A DNA stretch of 64,000 nt from Alnus glutinosa (Eukaryota > Streptophyta > Magnoliopsida > Fagales > Betulaceae), in the NCBI RefSeq assembly GCF_958979055.1, contig NC_084896.1, positions 25,670,501-25,734,500 on the forward strand, in the 5' to 3' direction. Positions 54,262 through 64,000 of this stretch are shown piece by piece. Numbering within the stretch: position 1 is the stretch's first letter; each line of letters starts with the position of its first letter. The notes under the pieces are model-generated. The model was not told where the DNA came from and did not search any database. It saw nothing but the letters and a program-made list of their open reading frames with translations. The position numbers and the translations under genes were made by a program.

Positions 54262-55715
54262 GTTACATGCACTAATTAACGATGGTTCATGGCTCATGGG
54301 TGGGCCTTTTGTAATATATAATACATATTTACATATTTCTGTCTCATGCATGTCTTTATATTGATTAAGTCATAAATAAGGAGTGTGTTCTGATTTGGCA
54401 TCTCCATAAGCTTCCAATTCTTGTCTGGTCTACTGAAGATTGTCGCTGCAGTACTGCTAATTTTCGGAGAGCCCATTGGCCAATAAAATGTCCTATAACC
54501 TGTTTAGGCAATTTGTTAATTAAAGGAATTAATTGTCCTGGATTGCAAATTACCAAACCATCTAAGTATATGTCCCTTTATAGGGATGGGAAAAGCTCTA
54601 CATACACATGATCTCATCGAGAACAGTTTGTAAATGCATATGACCTTTATGCAATTAATGTTCTCCCCTGCCTCTTCACATAGATTTGGTCTCTGCTCCC
54701 TGTGATAAGAATGGCTCCACGTTTGCATATTGAACTGCATTATTGTGGCATGATTATGCTGCATCATCTGGTTCAAGTCTTGCCTATTTGCTAAAGCTAG
54801 GGCTCAATCGCAAAAATTCTCCAATCTTGAAGATTGGGGTGAGCCAGCAGTCAAGCGTCGTCTCTTTGGTCACTTTTGAACCCTAAGATTGAGAGAGAGC
54901 GAGCCTGCAAAATGGACAAAAGCCAAGTACGAAGAAACTTGTTGGGTGTGTTAGACGGGATCACTTTGATACTTATGTTAATGACTGAGTGGTGAGAGAA
55001 AGTCTTCAAAGAAAGCTTGAGAAAAGTGGTGTGTACCTCTTAATCTATAAAATTTTTCTAAGGTCTATTTGGTGAGAGGAAGGCCACGGAATACTAAAAT
55101 TGATTTACCGCCCTATTTTGCTGTTAGGATAGATTTTCCCTTTCCTCTAAGTATATCAAATGTGATTATTTTCGAGTACACCAACTTGTATGTAATAATA
55201 AGAATTAATTAAAAAAAAATTATAGAAAATAATCACAACATTATGGATAATTAAATAACCAAATAAAAGGGAGAATTAGTGGAATATAAGTATTACATAA
55301 GAACTATTTGATTAATAGGTTATAATATTTTATAATAAATTATGTAACAATAAATTTATAAAAAATTAATATTCTTAATTAAAATCCCCCAAAATTGTGA
55401 ACTCTCTTAAACTTCAATACATGTGAGCGAGTGGTGTGTTTAAGACCAAATTTTAGGACCTCAAATATGCCCGATTCCAATTTATCGCCAAAAGTTTAAA
55501 ACCAACCAATTAAAGTGAGAGGGCAGCAACCCCCAACTCGGGAAAACATTTATGGCATTGTCGCCTATCCACGCAAGGGAGTTAGTAGACTGACAGAATT
55601 GGATTTTTTAAAAAAAAAAATTTATGCATATGGGTTAAAGCAGAAATAAAAAATATATTGAAATAAATGGTCAAAGCAAAAATTAATATATTTTTTTTTG
55701 TTAGGTTAAAAATTT

Positions 55716-55942
55716 CGAATTAAGATCCCCTCAAATTTTTTGCCCGAATTCTATCATTTGCCCGAATTTGATAGAATTCGGGCAGGTAGTTGTGAGTGAG
55801 TAATTATGAAACCCACTTGACCAAATAAAAGTTGGGCTGCCCAACTGCTTATCCGGTCAGATGAATCTCATAAATGCTTACTCAAAATAACCTGCTCGAA
55901 TTGTATCAAATTCGGGCAAAGAATTTGAGGGGATCCTGATGA
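55716..55942. mobile_element. Palindromic MITE, 227 bp, absent from duplication copy 1
   Basis: The arms gatcccctcaaattttttgc and gcaaagaatttgaggggatc are inverted complements, continuing through ccgaatttgata. The 8-mer AAAAATTT flanks both sides (55708-55715 and 55943-55950). Copy 1 has the uninterrupted site near 50915-50935. Confidence 0.8.
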
Positions 55943-55949
55943 AAAAATT

Positions 55950-56700
55950 TCATACAAACGAGTTTGTACAAAATTTATTACAAATTAATTTCTAATAGTA
56001 ACATATATTCATTGCATGTAAGAAGCACACATTTATTTTTTAGAAAAGTCTATACATCCCTTTCAAACTACTACTCAATTAATGATGTTTCACTCAAACT
56101 ATCAAAACAATGTCAATAACCTCCCCAAAGTCAGCAAAAAGACAAAAATAGCCTTACTATTTTTTCAACAAAACAAAATTACACTTATAAATTCAAAAAA
56201 AAGAAAAATATATATACATAATTTTTTTTTGTAAAAAAAATTATCTTTTTTGGAAACGAAAAATTTTAAATTTCTTCAAAGAAAACAAAATTTTAATTTA
56301 AAAACAGAAAACGATTTTTTTTTTTTTAGTTTTTCTTTAAATTTTAAAATTTGGCCACCATTGGTTTTTATAATTTTATGTATTTCTTTTTTTTCTTTTT
56401 TTAGTTTTAGTTTTTTTTTTCTGAATTTTTTATTTTATTTTACTAAGGATATTTTCATTATTGGGGAACATCGAAAGTTTTTGGTAATTTGGGAGATATT
56501 GTCCATATTAAAAGTTTGAGGAAACATTGTCAATTGAATAGTAATTTGAAGATAGTATATGGACTTTACTTTTTTTTTTTTAATTGTATGTGTTTCTTAC
56601 CTGCTTTTTTAATAGCTTAAAGAATACTTGTCACTAATAAAGGCTGATTTGTATAAATTTCCTATAAATTAGTTAGTAGAATTTTTTTTCTTTAACTGCA
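55950..56700. mobile_element. Nested inverted-repeat MITE (copy in duplication unit 2)
   Basis: Duplicate of 50930-51690, carrying the same inner and outer inverted arms with scattered substitutions. Confidence 0.65.
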
Positions 56701-57393
56701 TTCGAATAAAACAATTGAAATATCAATCAACTGTCCACAGAATGCAAAATTTACTACTGACTAAATACAAACATTTGATTCAATGAATCAATGTAATAAG
56801 AGATGTTACACATCACACGATAAAGTTACATTAAAAAAAATGATAGATTTTATATTCTATAAACTTTATGTTTATTCATATAATAAGAATCTAATATTTA
56901 GAATAGTCATTCTCTCGTGAGTCATAAAAATAACGATTCTAAAAGCTATTTAATACTACATATTAGAATAGTCATCCTCTCATAAAAGTCATGAAAATGA
57001 CGATACTAAAAGCTATTTAATACTATGTTTTTTTATTTTTAATAAAAATTATTCTTTTTTCTTAGTAAAATATATATTTTCCATGCCACACGTACCCCAA
57101 AAGTTGAAATAATGTGGACAAAGCCCGAATGTAAAAACAATTCTACTGAGTACTGAATGTAAACTAAAAGTTACAAAATGCATGTAAATGAATCTGAAAG
57201 TATTGGAATAAAAATGGAGATGGAGAGGCCCGTTAAGAGCATTCCCAATAATAACTTTTTTATAGTCTTTTTCTTTCTCTACATTTAAAAAAAAAAAAAA
57301 GAAGAAGAAGAAGTTAAAAAAATACAAAAATCACTTACAGCATATACCTTATTGGTTCTTTAAGCATTGAGAATGCTATAGTTCTACCCAATG

Positions 57394-58329
57394 TAGGGAT
57401 GTAATCGAGACGAGCCGAGTCGAGTTTGAAGATTTCAAGACTGGCTCGTTTATGAGTCGAGCCTAAATAGTCGAGCTCGAATTCGAGCTGAGCTATAAAT
57501 TGCATGTTTAAGCTCGGCTCGTTTAAAACTCGGGCGAGCTCGAACTCGAGCTCAAACTCGAGTTTGTTGAAAATGACATTCGAGCCGAGCCGGGTTACTC
57601 GACAAGCTCGGCTCAACTAAAGTTCGAGGTAGACTATTAAATTTTTCAATGAATGATCAAAGTAGAATTCAAGCTCAAGTTTATGAACAACCTCTATTCA
57701 TTTATTAATAACATAAATATATAATATGTAATTATATAAGGCATATTATAAAATATAGTACATAACTATAGTTTATAAGTAATAAATTAATAATATGTTA
57801 TTATATATAACTAGATAGTATAAACTATGGTATATGTATAATGTGAACAAATAGTAAGTCTATTATATTTTATATAACTAAATAACGATAATATAAGTAT
57901 AATATGTGTGATGTGATATATGTGTTTATATATATATGCTAACTATTTAATATTGTTATATTGTTATATACTAACTATTAATAACTTAACATACTAAATA
58001 TTGTTATCAAAGTATTATAATTAATATGTAATACTATATATGTTATACTGTATTTACTATTTACTAATATATATATATATATAAGATATGAACGAGCTAA
58101 CGAATCAGACTAACGAGTCGGGCAAGCGATCTGATCGAGCTTTAAACGAGCTGAGCTCGCGAGCCCCTATCGAGTTTTGTCGAGCGAGTCGGGTATGTAT
58201 CACTTACTAATTGAGCAGGTTTCTACAGTAACGATCGAGTTTCTACAGTATCAAGCTCGAGTTCGGATCGGGCTAAACCGAGCGGGTATCAAGCGAGTTG
58301 TTGAACATACTAGTTTATTTACATCCCTA
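57394..58329. mobile_element. Non-autonomous hAT element, 936 bp
   Basis: The termini TAGGGATGTAA and TTACATCCCTA are inverted. The 8-bp duplication is ACCCAATG/ACCCAGTG (57386-57393 and 58330-58337), and copy 1 has a single unoccupied site (about 52258-52270, ctacccaatatgtaaaa). Both ends are filled with direct and inverted gagctcgaactcgag modules; the middle is AT-rich. The frames in it are by-products of these modules. Confidence 0.88.
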
Positions 58330-58709
58330 ACCCAGTGTGTAAAAATTGTGTTGAAATTTTTTGAAAAATGTGAGAGTAAATACAAACTTATATTTGTAAA
58401 GAAAGAATATTTGATTGATATAAGGAAAGATAACGAAAATTATTATGGAATGTATTTGAATATGGAAGTAAAAAATAGTTTTGTTTTTTAAATTTTAGAA
58501 AAAATAAATAAATAAATTACTGTGGATGTCGAAGGCAAAGAAGTGTTAAAATTGAGATCTTTTGTCCCATTGTTAAAATTGAGATCTTTTGTTTTTGAAG
58601 GCAGGGGATAAGTTGGAAGACAGGAGACTGGCCATGGCCTACGTACCCGGTCTGCATATGGGTCAATCTCTGCCTCTCTAAGTCTTCTTCACGTAGTCTA
58701 CGCATTGTC

Positions 58710-58716
58710 TATATAA
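58710..58716 (+). promoter_or_regulatory. TATA box of LRR gene 6
   Basis: TATATAA, 63 bp before the ATG, in the block acgtagtctacgcattgtct shared with gene 5. Confidence 0.8.
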
Positions 58717-58772
58717 CTTCTTCCCCTCATTCTATCAAATCTCAAGAAGAAGGTCTTGCGCACAGACAAGTG

Positions 58773-60371
58773 ATGGCTACCATCTCTTTCTTTGCTTCAC
58801 TTTTCCTTTCAACTTTCTTGCTTCATTTCTGCTTCTACTATGGGGTGGGTGCTGCTGATCCGGCTATCAGCACCAATGGGGAAGCATTCGAAATAGTTGG
58901 TGGCGGTGGTAGCAATTATCCTAAAAATAAAAACTGTCATCCTCCTCCCCCTCCTGAACCTAAATGCCCCCCAAAACCACCCCCTCCATCGCCTCCGCCT
59001 CCACCTCCGCCTCCTCCTCCGCCTCCTCCGCCTCCTCCTCCTCCGCCTCCGCCTCCCCCACCTAAACCTAAATGCCCCCCACCACTGCCACCGCCTCCCC
59101 CTCCTGAACCTGAATGCCCCCCAAAACCACCCCCTCCATCGCCACCTCCACCTCCACCTCCACCGCCTCCGCCTCCCCCACCTAAACCTAAGTGCCCCGC
59201 ACCACTGCCTCCGCCTCCACCCCCACCAATTGGTATTAGCCATCGAGTTCTAAAAGTCTACCCCGTAGTTCATGCTTTCAAAGCAAGAATCACACACGAC
59301 CCAAAAGGCATTTTGAACTCATGGGATCCCAAAGATAAAAACGTATGCAATTACAAGGGCTTCTCCTGCGCCAAGTATCCGACCGACAAAAAAACAACAG
59401 TTTCTGGAGTAGACTTCAACGGCTATCAGTTTGCTGGTAAGGACGGCCAGCTCCCACTCTCTGGGTTCGTGGAAAAGTTGGAAGACATAACCGTGTTCCA
59501 CGCGAACTCCAACAACTTCACTGGCGGCATCCCCTGGGAGATCTCCAAGCTTCGATACTTCTTCGAGCTAGATCTTAGCAACAACAACTTACATGGCCAG
59601 TTCCCAATGGAAGTTCTTGGGGCCACAAACCTGACCTTCTTGGACCTCCGGTTTAACCATTTGTACGGCACGGTTCCACCCCAAGTGTTCTTGCTAGACG
59701 TGGACGTAATCTTCATCAACAACAACAAGTTTGAGCAAAGGCTACCTGATAATCTTGGCTCTACGCCAGCCCTTTATCTCACATTTGCAAACAACAATTT
59801 CACTGGGCCAATCCCAGCAAGCATTGGCCAAGCTAACAAAACCCTCCTCGAGGTGCTCTTCTTAAACAACAAGCTCACAGGATGCTTGCCATTTCAGATT
59901 GGCTTCTTGGAAGCGGCCACTGTTTTTGATGCGAGCATCAATTGCTTGACGGGTCCAATACCCCCCTCATTTCAGTGCCTTTTTAAAATAGAGGTGCTTA
60001 ACCTGGCTCGGAACCAGTTATATGGGTTTGTCCCGGAGGCAATCTGCAAGCTGCCGAACCTGGGTATCTTCAACTTATCAGACAACTACTTCACCCAGGT
60101 TGGCCCTGAATGCCGGAAGCTGATCAACAAAAAGGTTCTTGATGTAGAAAAGAATTGCATCATAGACCTCCCAAATCAGAGATCGAAAGCTGTATGTGCT
60201 GCATTTTACTCTAAGGCCAAGTACCACCGGTGCCCCAACGAGCAGTCCCTAAATAACATTCCTTGTGAGAAGAAGTATCACTCAGCTGCTCTTGGTTCGT
60301 CCTATCATCGACCAACGGTTCCAGCCCCTTCACCACTTTCCTATGGCGCCCTTAAACCGCATAGGCTCTGA
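58773..60371 (+). CDS. LRX-like secreted LRR protein 6 with poly-proline block
   Basis: Single exon, 532 residues; start ATG 58773 (the GTG before it is not a start). The signal peptide is identical to protein 5. Residues about 53-153 form a proline block with two long uninterrupted proline runs separated by KPKCPPPLPP and EPECPPKP units. This looks like the gene 5 block expanded by a CCN-rich tract. The N-cap and first LRRs (NSWDPKDKNVCNYKGFSC, AKYPTDKKTTVSGVDFNGYQ, LPLSGFVEKLEDITVFH) resemble protein 1, not its duplicate partner 5. From GTVPPQVFLLDV to the end it is nearly identical to protein 5. Hinge cysteines and the YGALKPHRL tail are conserved. The pattern points to gene conversion from a gene-1-like donor, or to loss of the ancestral segment in gene 5. 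Confidence 0.93.
   Translation: MATISFFASLFLSTFLLHFCFYYGVGAADPAISTNGEAFEIVGGGGSNYPKNKNCHPPPPPEPKCPPKPPPPSPPPPPPPPPPPPPPPPPPPPPPPPKPKCPPPLPPPPPPEPECPPKPPPPSPPPPPPPPPPPPPPKPKCPAPLPPPPPPPIGISHRVLKVYPVVHAFKARITHDPKGILNSWDPKDKNVCNYKGFSCAKYPTDKKTTVSGVDFNGYQFAGKDGQLPLSGFVEKLEDITVFHANSNNFTGGIPWEISKLRYFFELDLSNNNLHGQFPMEVLGATNLTFLDLRFNHLYGTVPPQVFLLDVDVIFINNNKFEQRLPDNLGSTPALYLTFANNNFTGPIPASIGQANKTLLEVLFLNNKLTGCLPFQIGFLEAATVFDASINCLTGPIPPSFQCLFKIEVLNLARNQLYGFVPEAICKLPNLGIFNLSDNYFTQVGPECRKLINKKVLDVEKNCIIDLPNQRSKAVCAAFYSKAKYHRCPNEQSLNNIPCEKKYHSAALGSSYHRPTVPAPSPLSYGALKPHRL
58975..59230 (+). repeat. Coding CCN-rich tract (poly-proline)
   Basis: Runs of cct/ccg/cca codons in two blocks (58982-59062 and 59138-59184). 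Gene 5 has a much shorter version, so this region has expanded or contracted since the duplication. Confidence 0.85.
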
Positions 60372-60575
60372 TTTTCATGCAATTAACGATGGTTCATGGC
60401 TCATGGGTGGGCCTTTTGTAATATATAATATATATCTACATATTTCTGTTGCATGCATGTCTTTATATTGAATAAGCCATAAATAAGGAATGTGTTCTGA
60501 TTTGGCATCTCCATAAGCTTCCAATTCATGTCTGTTCTACTGAAGTTACTCGCTGCAGTACAGCTAATTTGGTAA

Positions 60576-63500
60576 GAAGGCCATTTAAAAGATGCACGTA
60601 CATGAGCTTTTCTATATTCATCGGTGATTTGGAGAAGAGAAATGCTGGTCATTTTGAATATTTTTTTAAAAAATTTGATTTTAATCCGATAAGATTGTGA
60701 CATATTTCTTAAAATGATAAATTTCATAAAATTGTTACTATTCAAGTTAGAATTAAATTATGAAAAAAAGTTCTTAATTAAATACCTAACATTCCTCTTT
60801 AGAAAAAGTAAGAAGGACCGTGAAAGAAAGAAAATAAATCATTTAAACCTGCAAGTCAATAAAACCCATTTAAATCCATAATATTTATTGTTGCAAAGGA
60901 TAAGAAAGTGAAAACGACCAAAGGACAGAAGGGCAGGATTAGTGGTGAGGAGAGACCGCCATGAAAGATGTTCCGTAACCCCTTTCACTTTTTTTCTTCT
61001 TTACGTCGTTGTGTTCTTTATTACTCTACGTACTTTTGTTTTAGCTTTTTCAGGGTCTTTGCGTTTGTTGACTTGTAGATGGATGCCCACGCCGTCGGCA
61101 ACGCCCGTCTCTATCTCGGATAATGCTTGAAATACAATTTTAGCCCAATTATAAGTCCTACTTTAATGTGGTTTGGGGTTGCCTAATAATTAGGCTCCAG
61201 TTGTACGTAAATCAAAGCCCCACTATCTCTGTCATGCTTTGGACAAATTATTGGTCAGTTTGGGGTTAGATTTTTAAAATTAGAATTGAATTTTTATTTT
61301 GTTTATAAATTTTGATAAAAAAAAAAATGATGAGTATAATTAAAATTCTTTTTAAAATTGTGTTTATGGGTTGAATTTTTTATATTGAAAATTAGTGTTT
61401 TTTAATGGTAAGAAATAATTGGAGGTATGAAAAGTTGTATATAATGATTGCAGTTATGAAAAGTAGTGTTGAATAATGATTGAAATAATATTTATTTATT
61501 ATAAAAAAAATTAAAAACTATTATTTAATTATTATTTGTGTTTAGTGAATGTTTTTTGGTGATATCAGGTGGGACCCACACTTAAAGTAAGAATTTTTTG
61601 AAAAATAGTTGTTTGGTAAGTATTTGTGAAATTGAATATTTATTTGAATAATAGTAAGAAATTATTGATGTGATATAAAATTTGTGAATGTTTTATAGAA
61701 AAGTGAAAAAGTTTTGTTTTGTAGTGGATTTTTTTATTTGAATAGTAATAAAAAATTATTGATGTAATGTAAAAAGCGTAAAAAAGTTAAAATATTTTTG
61801 ATTTATTTTTTTGGTAAAAGTGAAAAGGAAATTGGAAATTTATGAATAGGTTGCCAAATAGCTTGAATTTCGGGTAAAATACCGAGTTGAAACCGAGTTC
61901 AACCCGGGTTTATAGGTTTTGAAAAAAAAACCCGAACAAAATATTGATTCTATTCTGTTTCCAAACACACCATAAAGGATTCATTTGCTAACAGCTTGGT
62001 TTTTTGACACGTCTAATGGGGGAGGACTCAGTCTTTTATACATAAGGGTATTTTTGTAATTTTACATGGTGTGAAATTATAAAAATGTCCTTGTGTATAA
62101 AGGACCGACTCCTCTCGAGTTGAAAATTAACTAGAGAGGATCTTGATGTACGAAGATAGTTTATAATTATATGTTCAAATGATAGAGAATTCATGGAGTT
62201 GATTGTGAGAAAATTTATGAAACTTATTTGACTTAGTAAAATGGTTAAGCATTTTAATTTTTATTTGGTCAAAGTCAGGGTACTATAAATAGTTTCTCAC
62301 AATTAGTTGATCGATTTTTCTACATAATTTATCAAATATTTTAATAAAATTTGACTACAAGAACGAAATTGTTTTTTTAGACTAACCACAATGACTAATT
62401 TAACATTTATCCTTACTTTTTAATTATGAAAAGTTTTGGCTTAGTACATGAATTCAATTTTAGTTTCCCTTTATTCATAATTTTTTTTTTCTTTCTTTAT
62501 ATATTTATATAATATTAGCAAATAAATCAAAACACAAAAACATTTAAAATAAATTTAAAAACCCAAAATTTTTTTTTACACTTATCCTGTCAAACTTATA
62601 CTCAATTTGCAATGTTCCCCCTCAAACTAGAAGGGGATGGGCAAAGTACTAATACTAATTGGCAAAAGAAATAAAAAATAAAATTGAGGGGTGGCAAAAG
62701 GGGGTGGTGGCCAGGCCCATGGCCTTGGGGGTAGCCAGCCAGGGGTGGCTCGACCATCTCCTTTTTCACACTCTTTTAAAAAGAAAAAAAAAATTAAATT
62801 TTAAATTTTCGAGCTTTTAGTTTTTTTTTTTAATTAAAAAAATATAATTTTTTTTTATTAAGGGTATTTTTGTTATTTGAGACGCATTGCAATTTTTTAG
62901 TACTTTAGAAAGGAACCTTAATACAACTTTTAGTTCAAGGAACATTGTAAATTGAGTATTCGATCGTTAAAAGGGGCATGTCAATGTGTGTATTTTTTTT
63001 ATTTTGTTTTCTTCTTTTTTAAATATACAACTTTATGGCTGTGTTATTTGTCATGCTCCCATGACACTCTCATTTTACTGAGTTGATATAATCGTACTTA
63101 TTTATCCCACCACGTCAGTCATTTTTATTTTTTTATTTTTTTAAAAAATGAAATATAAAAATAGACATTATTAATTACACATTAACCCAGGAAAATGAGA
63201 GGCAAATGAGATATAACAAATGGAATTTCTCCAACTTTATTCTGTTAGTTTTTCATTTTGCATTTGTTCCTAAAAAAAGAAAATTATTTCTTCTTTAATA
63301 TTTAAAAACATGATCAAACCTTTAAAAAAAAAAAAAATGCACATATCATTCTTAAACTACTACATAATTGTCAATGTACTCCTCAAACTAACAATTGTAT
63401 CGATTTTTCTCTTAAATTACCAAAAACTGTCAATGTCCTCCTAAAACCAACAAAAAGACACAAATAATCCTAAAAAAGTTTCAATAAGACAAATATATCC

Positions 63501-64000
63501 TTATAAATTTTTTTTAAAAAAAAAATAGAAAATACGAGAAAAATGAAAATCCAAGGGGCCTTACGAGAAAAATGAAAATTGAAAGATCAAAATCATAAAA
63601 AAAGAAATGAAAAACACTGGTTTTTATGTTTTTATTCTTTTTAAAAAATTTAATTTTTTATTTGTTTTTATATAATTTTATTAAGGGTATTTTAATTATT
63701 AGAAAAAATTGACATTTTTTGATAATTTAAAGATAAATATTGACACAATTGATAATTTAAAAAATATATTAACAATTTAAAGGAAGTATATACACTTTTT
63801 CCCTGTTAAAAATTTTGAATACGAAATTACTCTTTCCTATTTTCTCTTCCTCTCCAAACATGTGTAATATTTGTGGCCTAGTGGCTAAAAGATGGAGGTC
63901 GCAATCGACTAATCGGCCAAGTGGTCCCATTTATAGACTTTTTGGTCCAGACTCACATGGCTGGTTCCCATGTGGATTTTTACAATACAAAGTCTCCCAA
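60576..64000. other. Gene-free AT-rich right end
   Basis: No gene was recognised. Contents are a block paralogous to 45.74-46.06 kb (about 60890-61260), a repeat shared with 9.31-9.59 kb (about 61265-61560), a MITE-like inverted repeat with GC-rich gggtggc modules (about 62580-63000), and another inverted-repeat element (about 63330-63810) of the family seen at 51.0-51.6 kb. Confidence 0.6.
61265..61560. repeat. Dispersed repeat, inverted relative to 9310-9590
   Basis: Phrases such as aattggaggtatgaaaagtt and gttgaataatgattgaaata occur here and, reverse-complemented, near 9.36-9.42 kb. Confidence 0.7.

Larger units (their letters stand above)
49662..54462. repeat. Tandem segmental duplication, copy 1 (contains LRR gene 5)
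   Basis: It starts ttttcggagagcccattggc and is collinear with 54463-60575 through the upstream flank, the nested MITE and the LRR gene. The junction is at gctaattt|tcggagag near 54462. Confidence 0.9.
54463..60575. repeat. Tandem segmental duplication, copy 2 (contains LRR gene 6)
   Basis: Collinear with 49662-54462 but longer, mainly because of a 227-bp MITE (55716-55942) and a 936-bp hAT element (57394-58329) that copy 1 lacks. Confidence 0.9.

Noticed and set aside
57335..57616. Minus-strand frame rich in FELEFELARV
   Set aside because: It crosses the border of the hAT element and consists of its gagctcgaactcgag modules.

Overview
The window is nuclear DNA from a flowering plant, most likely a woody eudicot; I cannot name the species. 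The evidence is the AT-rich sequence, GT..AG introns of plant type, plant transposon families (CACTA, hAT, MULE, TRIM, Ty1/copia, LINE, tRNA-derived SINE) and a plant-specific family of secreted leucine-rich-repeat (LRR) proteins.

Left part (1-21.4 kb): one intact 12-exon gene on the minus strand (1333-8605) encodes KRR1, a KH-domain ribosome-assembly factor of the small-subunit processome. Its first exon and upstream flank have been tandemly duplicated. Unit A (about 8396-18655) is followed by unit B (about 18664-21405), which carries a frameshifted exon-1 pseudogene. Unit B lacks most later insertions, so it serves as an empty-site reference. By comparison, unit A has gained a repeat block near 9 kb, a 4.3-kb segment containing a CACTA element, a hAT-like element, and a very young non-coding LTR retrotransposon (16045-18304) with near-identical LTRs, a tRNA-Met primer site and a perfect 5-bp target duplication.

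Right part (25-60.4 kb): six intronless genes lie head-to-tail on the plus strand (25132, 34215, 40518, 43074, 52825, 58773). They encode secreted proteins of the LRX-like / At4g06744-like LRR family. All share a signal peptide, an LRR N-cap, about ten LRRs closely resembling the LRX (leucine-rich repeat extensin) ectodomain, a cysteine-rich hinge, and a conserved C-terminal tail containing YG(A/T)LKP. Four of the six carry an extensin-like or proline-rich block between the signal peptide and the LRRs, the reverse of the canonical LRX order. Its length runs from zero (genes 2 and 3) through about 45 (gene 5), 100 (gene 6) and 130 (gene 1) to about 225 residues (gene 4). Genes 5 and 6 lie in a recent tandem duplication (about 49662-54462 and 54463-60575), and gene 6 looks like a gene-conversion mosaic. 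A shared TATA/5'UTR block suggests common regulation. The likely site of action is the cell wall or apoplast, by analogy to LRX proteins.

Between and around the genes are retroelement fragments (copia RNase H and RT, LINE zf-RVT and RVT_3), a TRIM, a SINE with a 13-bp target duplication, a long-TIR MULE with a perfect 9-bp duplication, hAT elements and several palindromic MITEs. The last 3.4 kb (60.6-64 kb) hold only AT-rich repeats. No tRNA or rRNA gene and no CRISPR array was seen.
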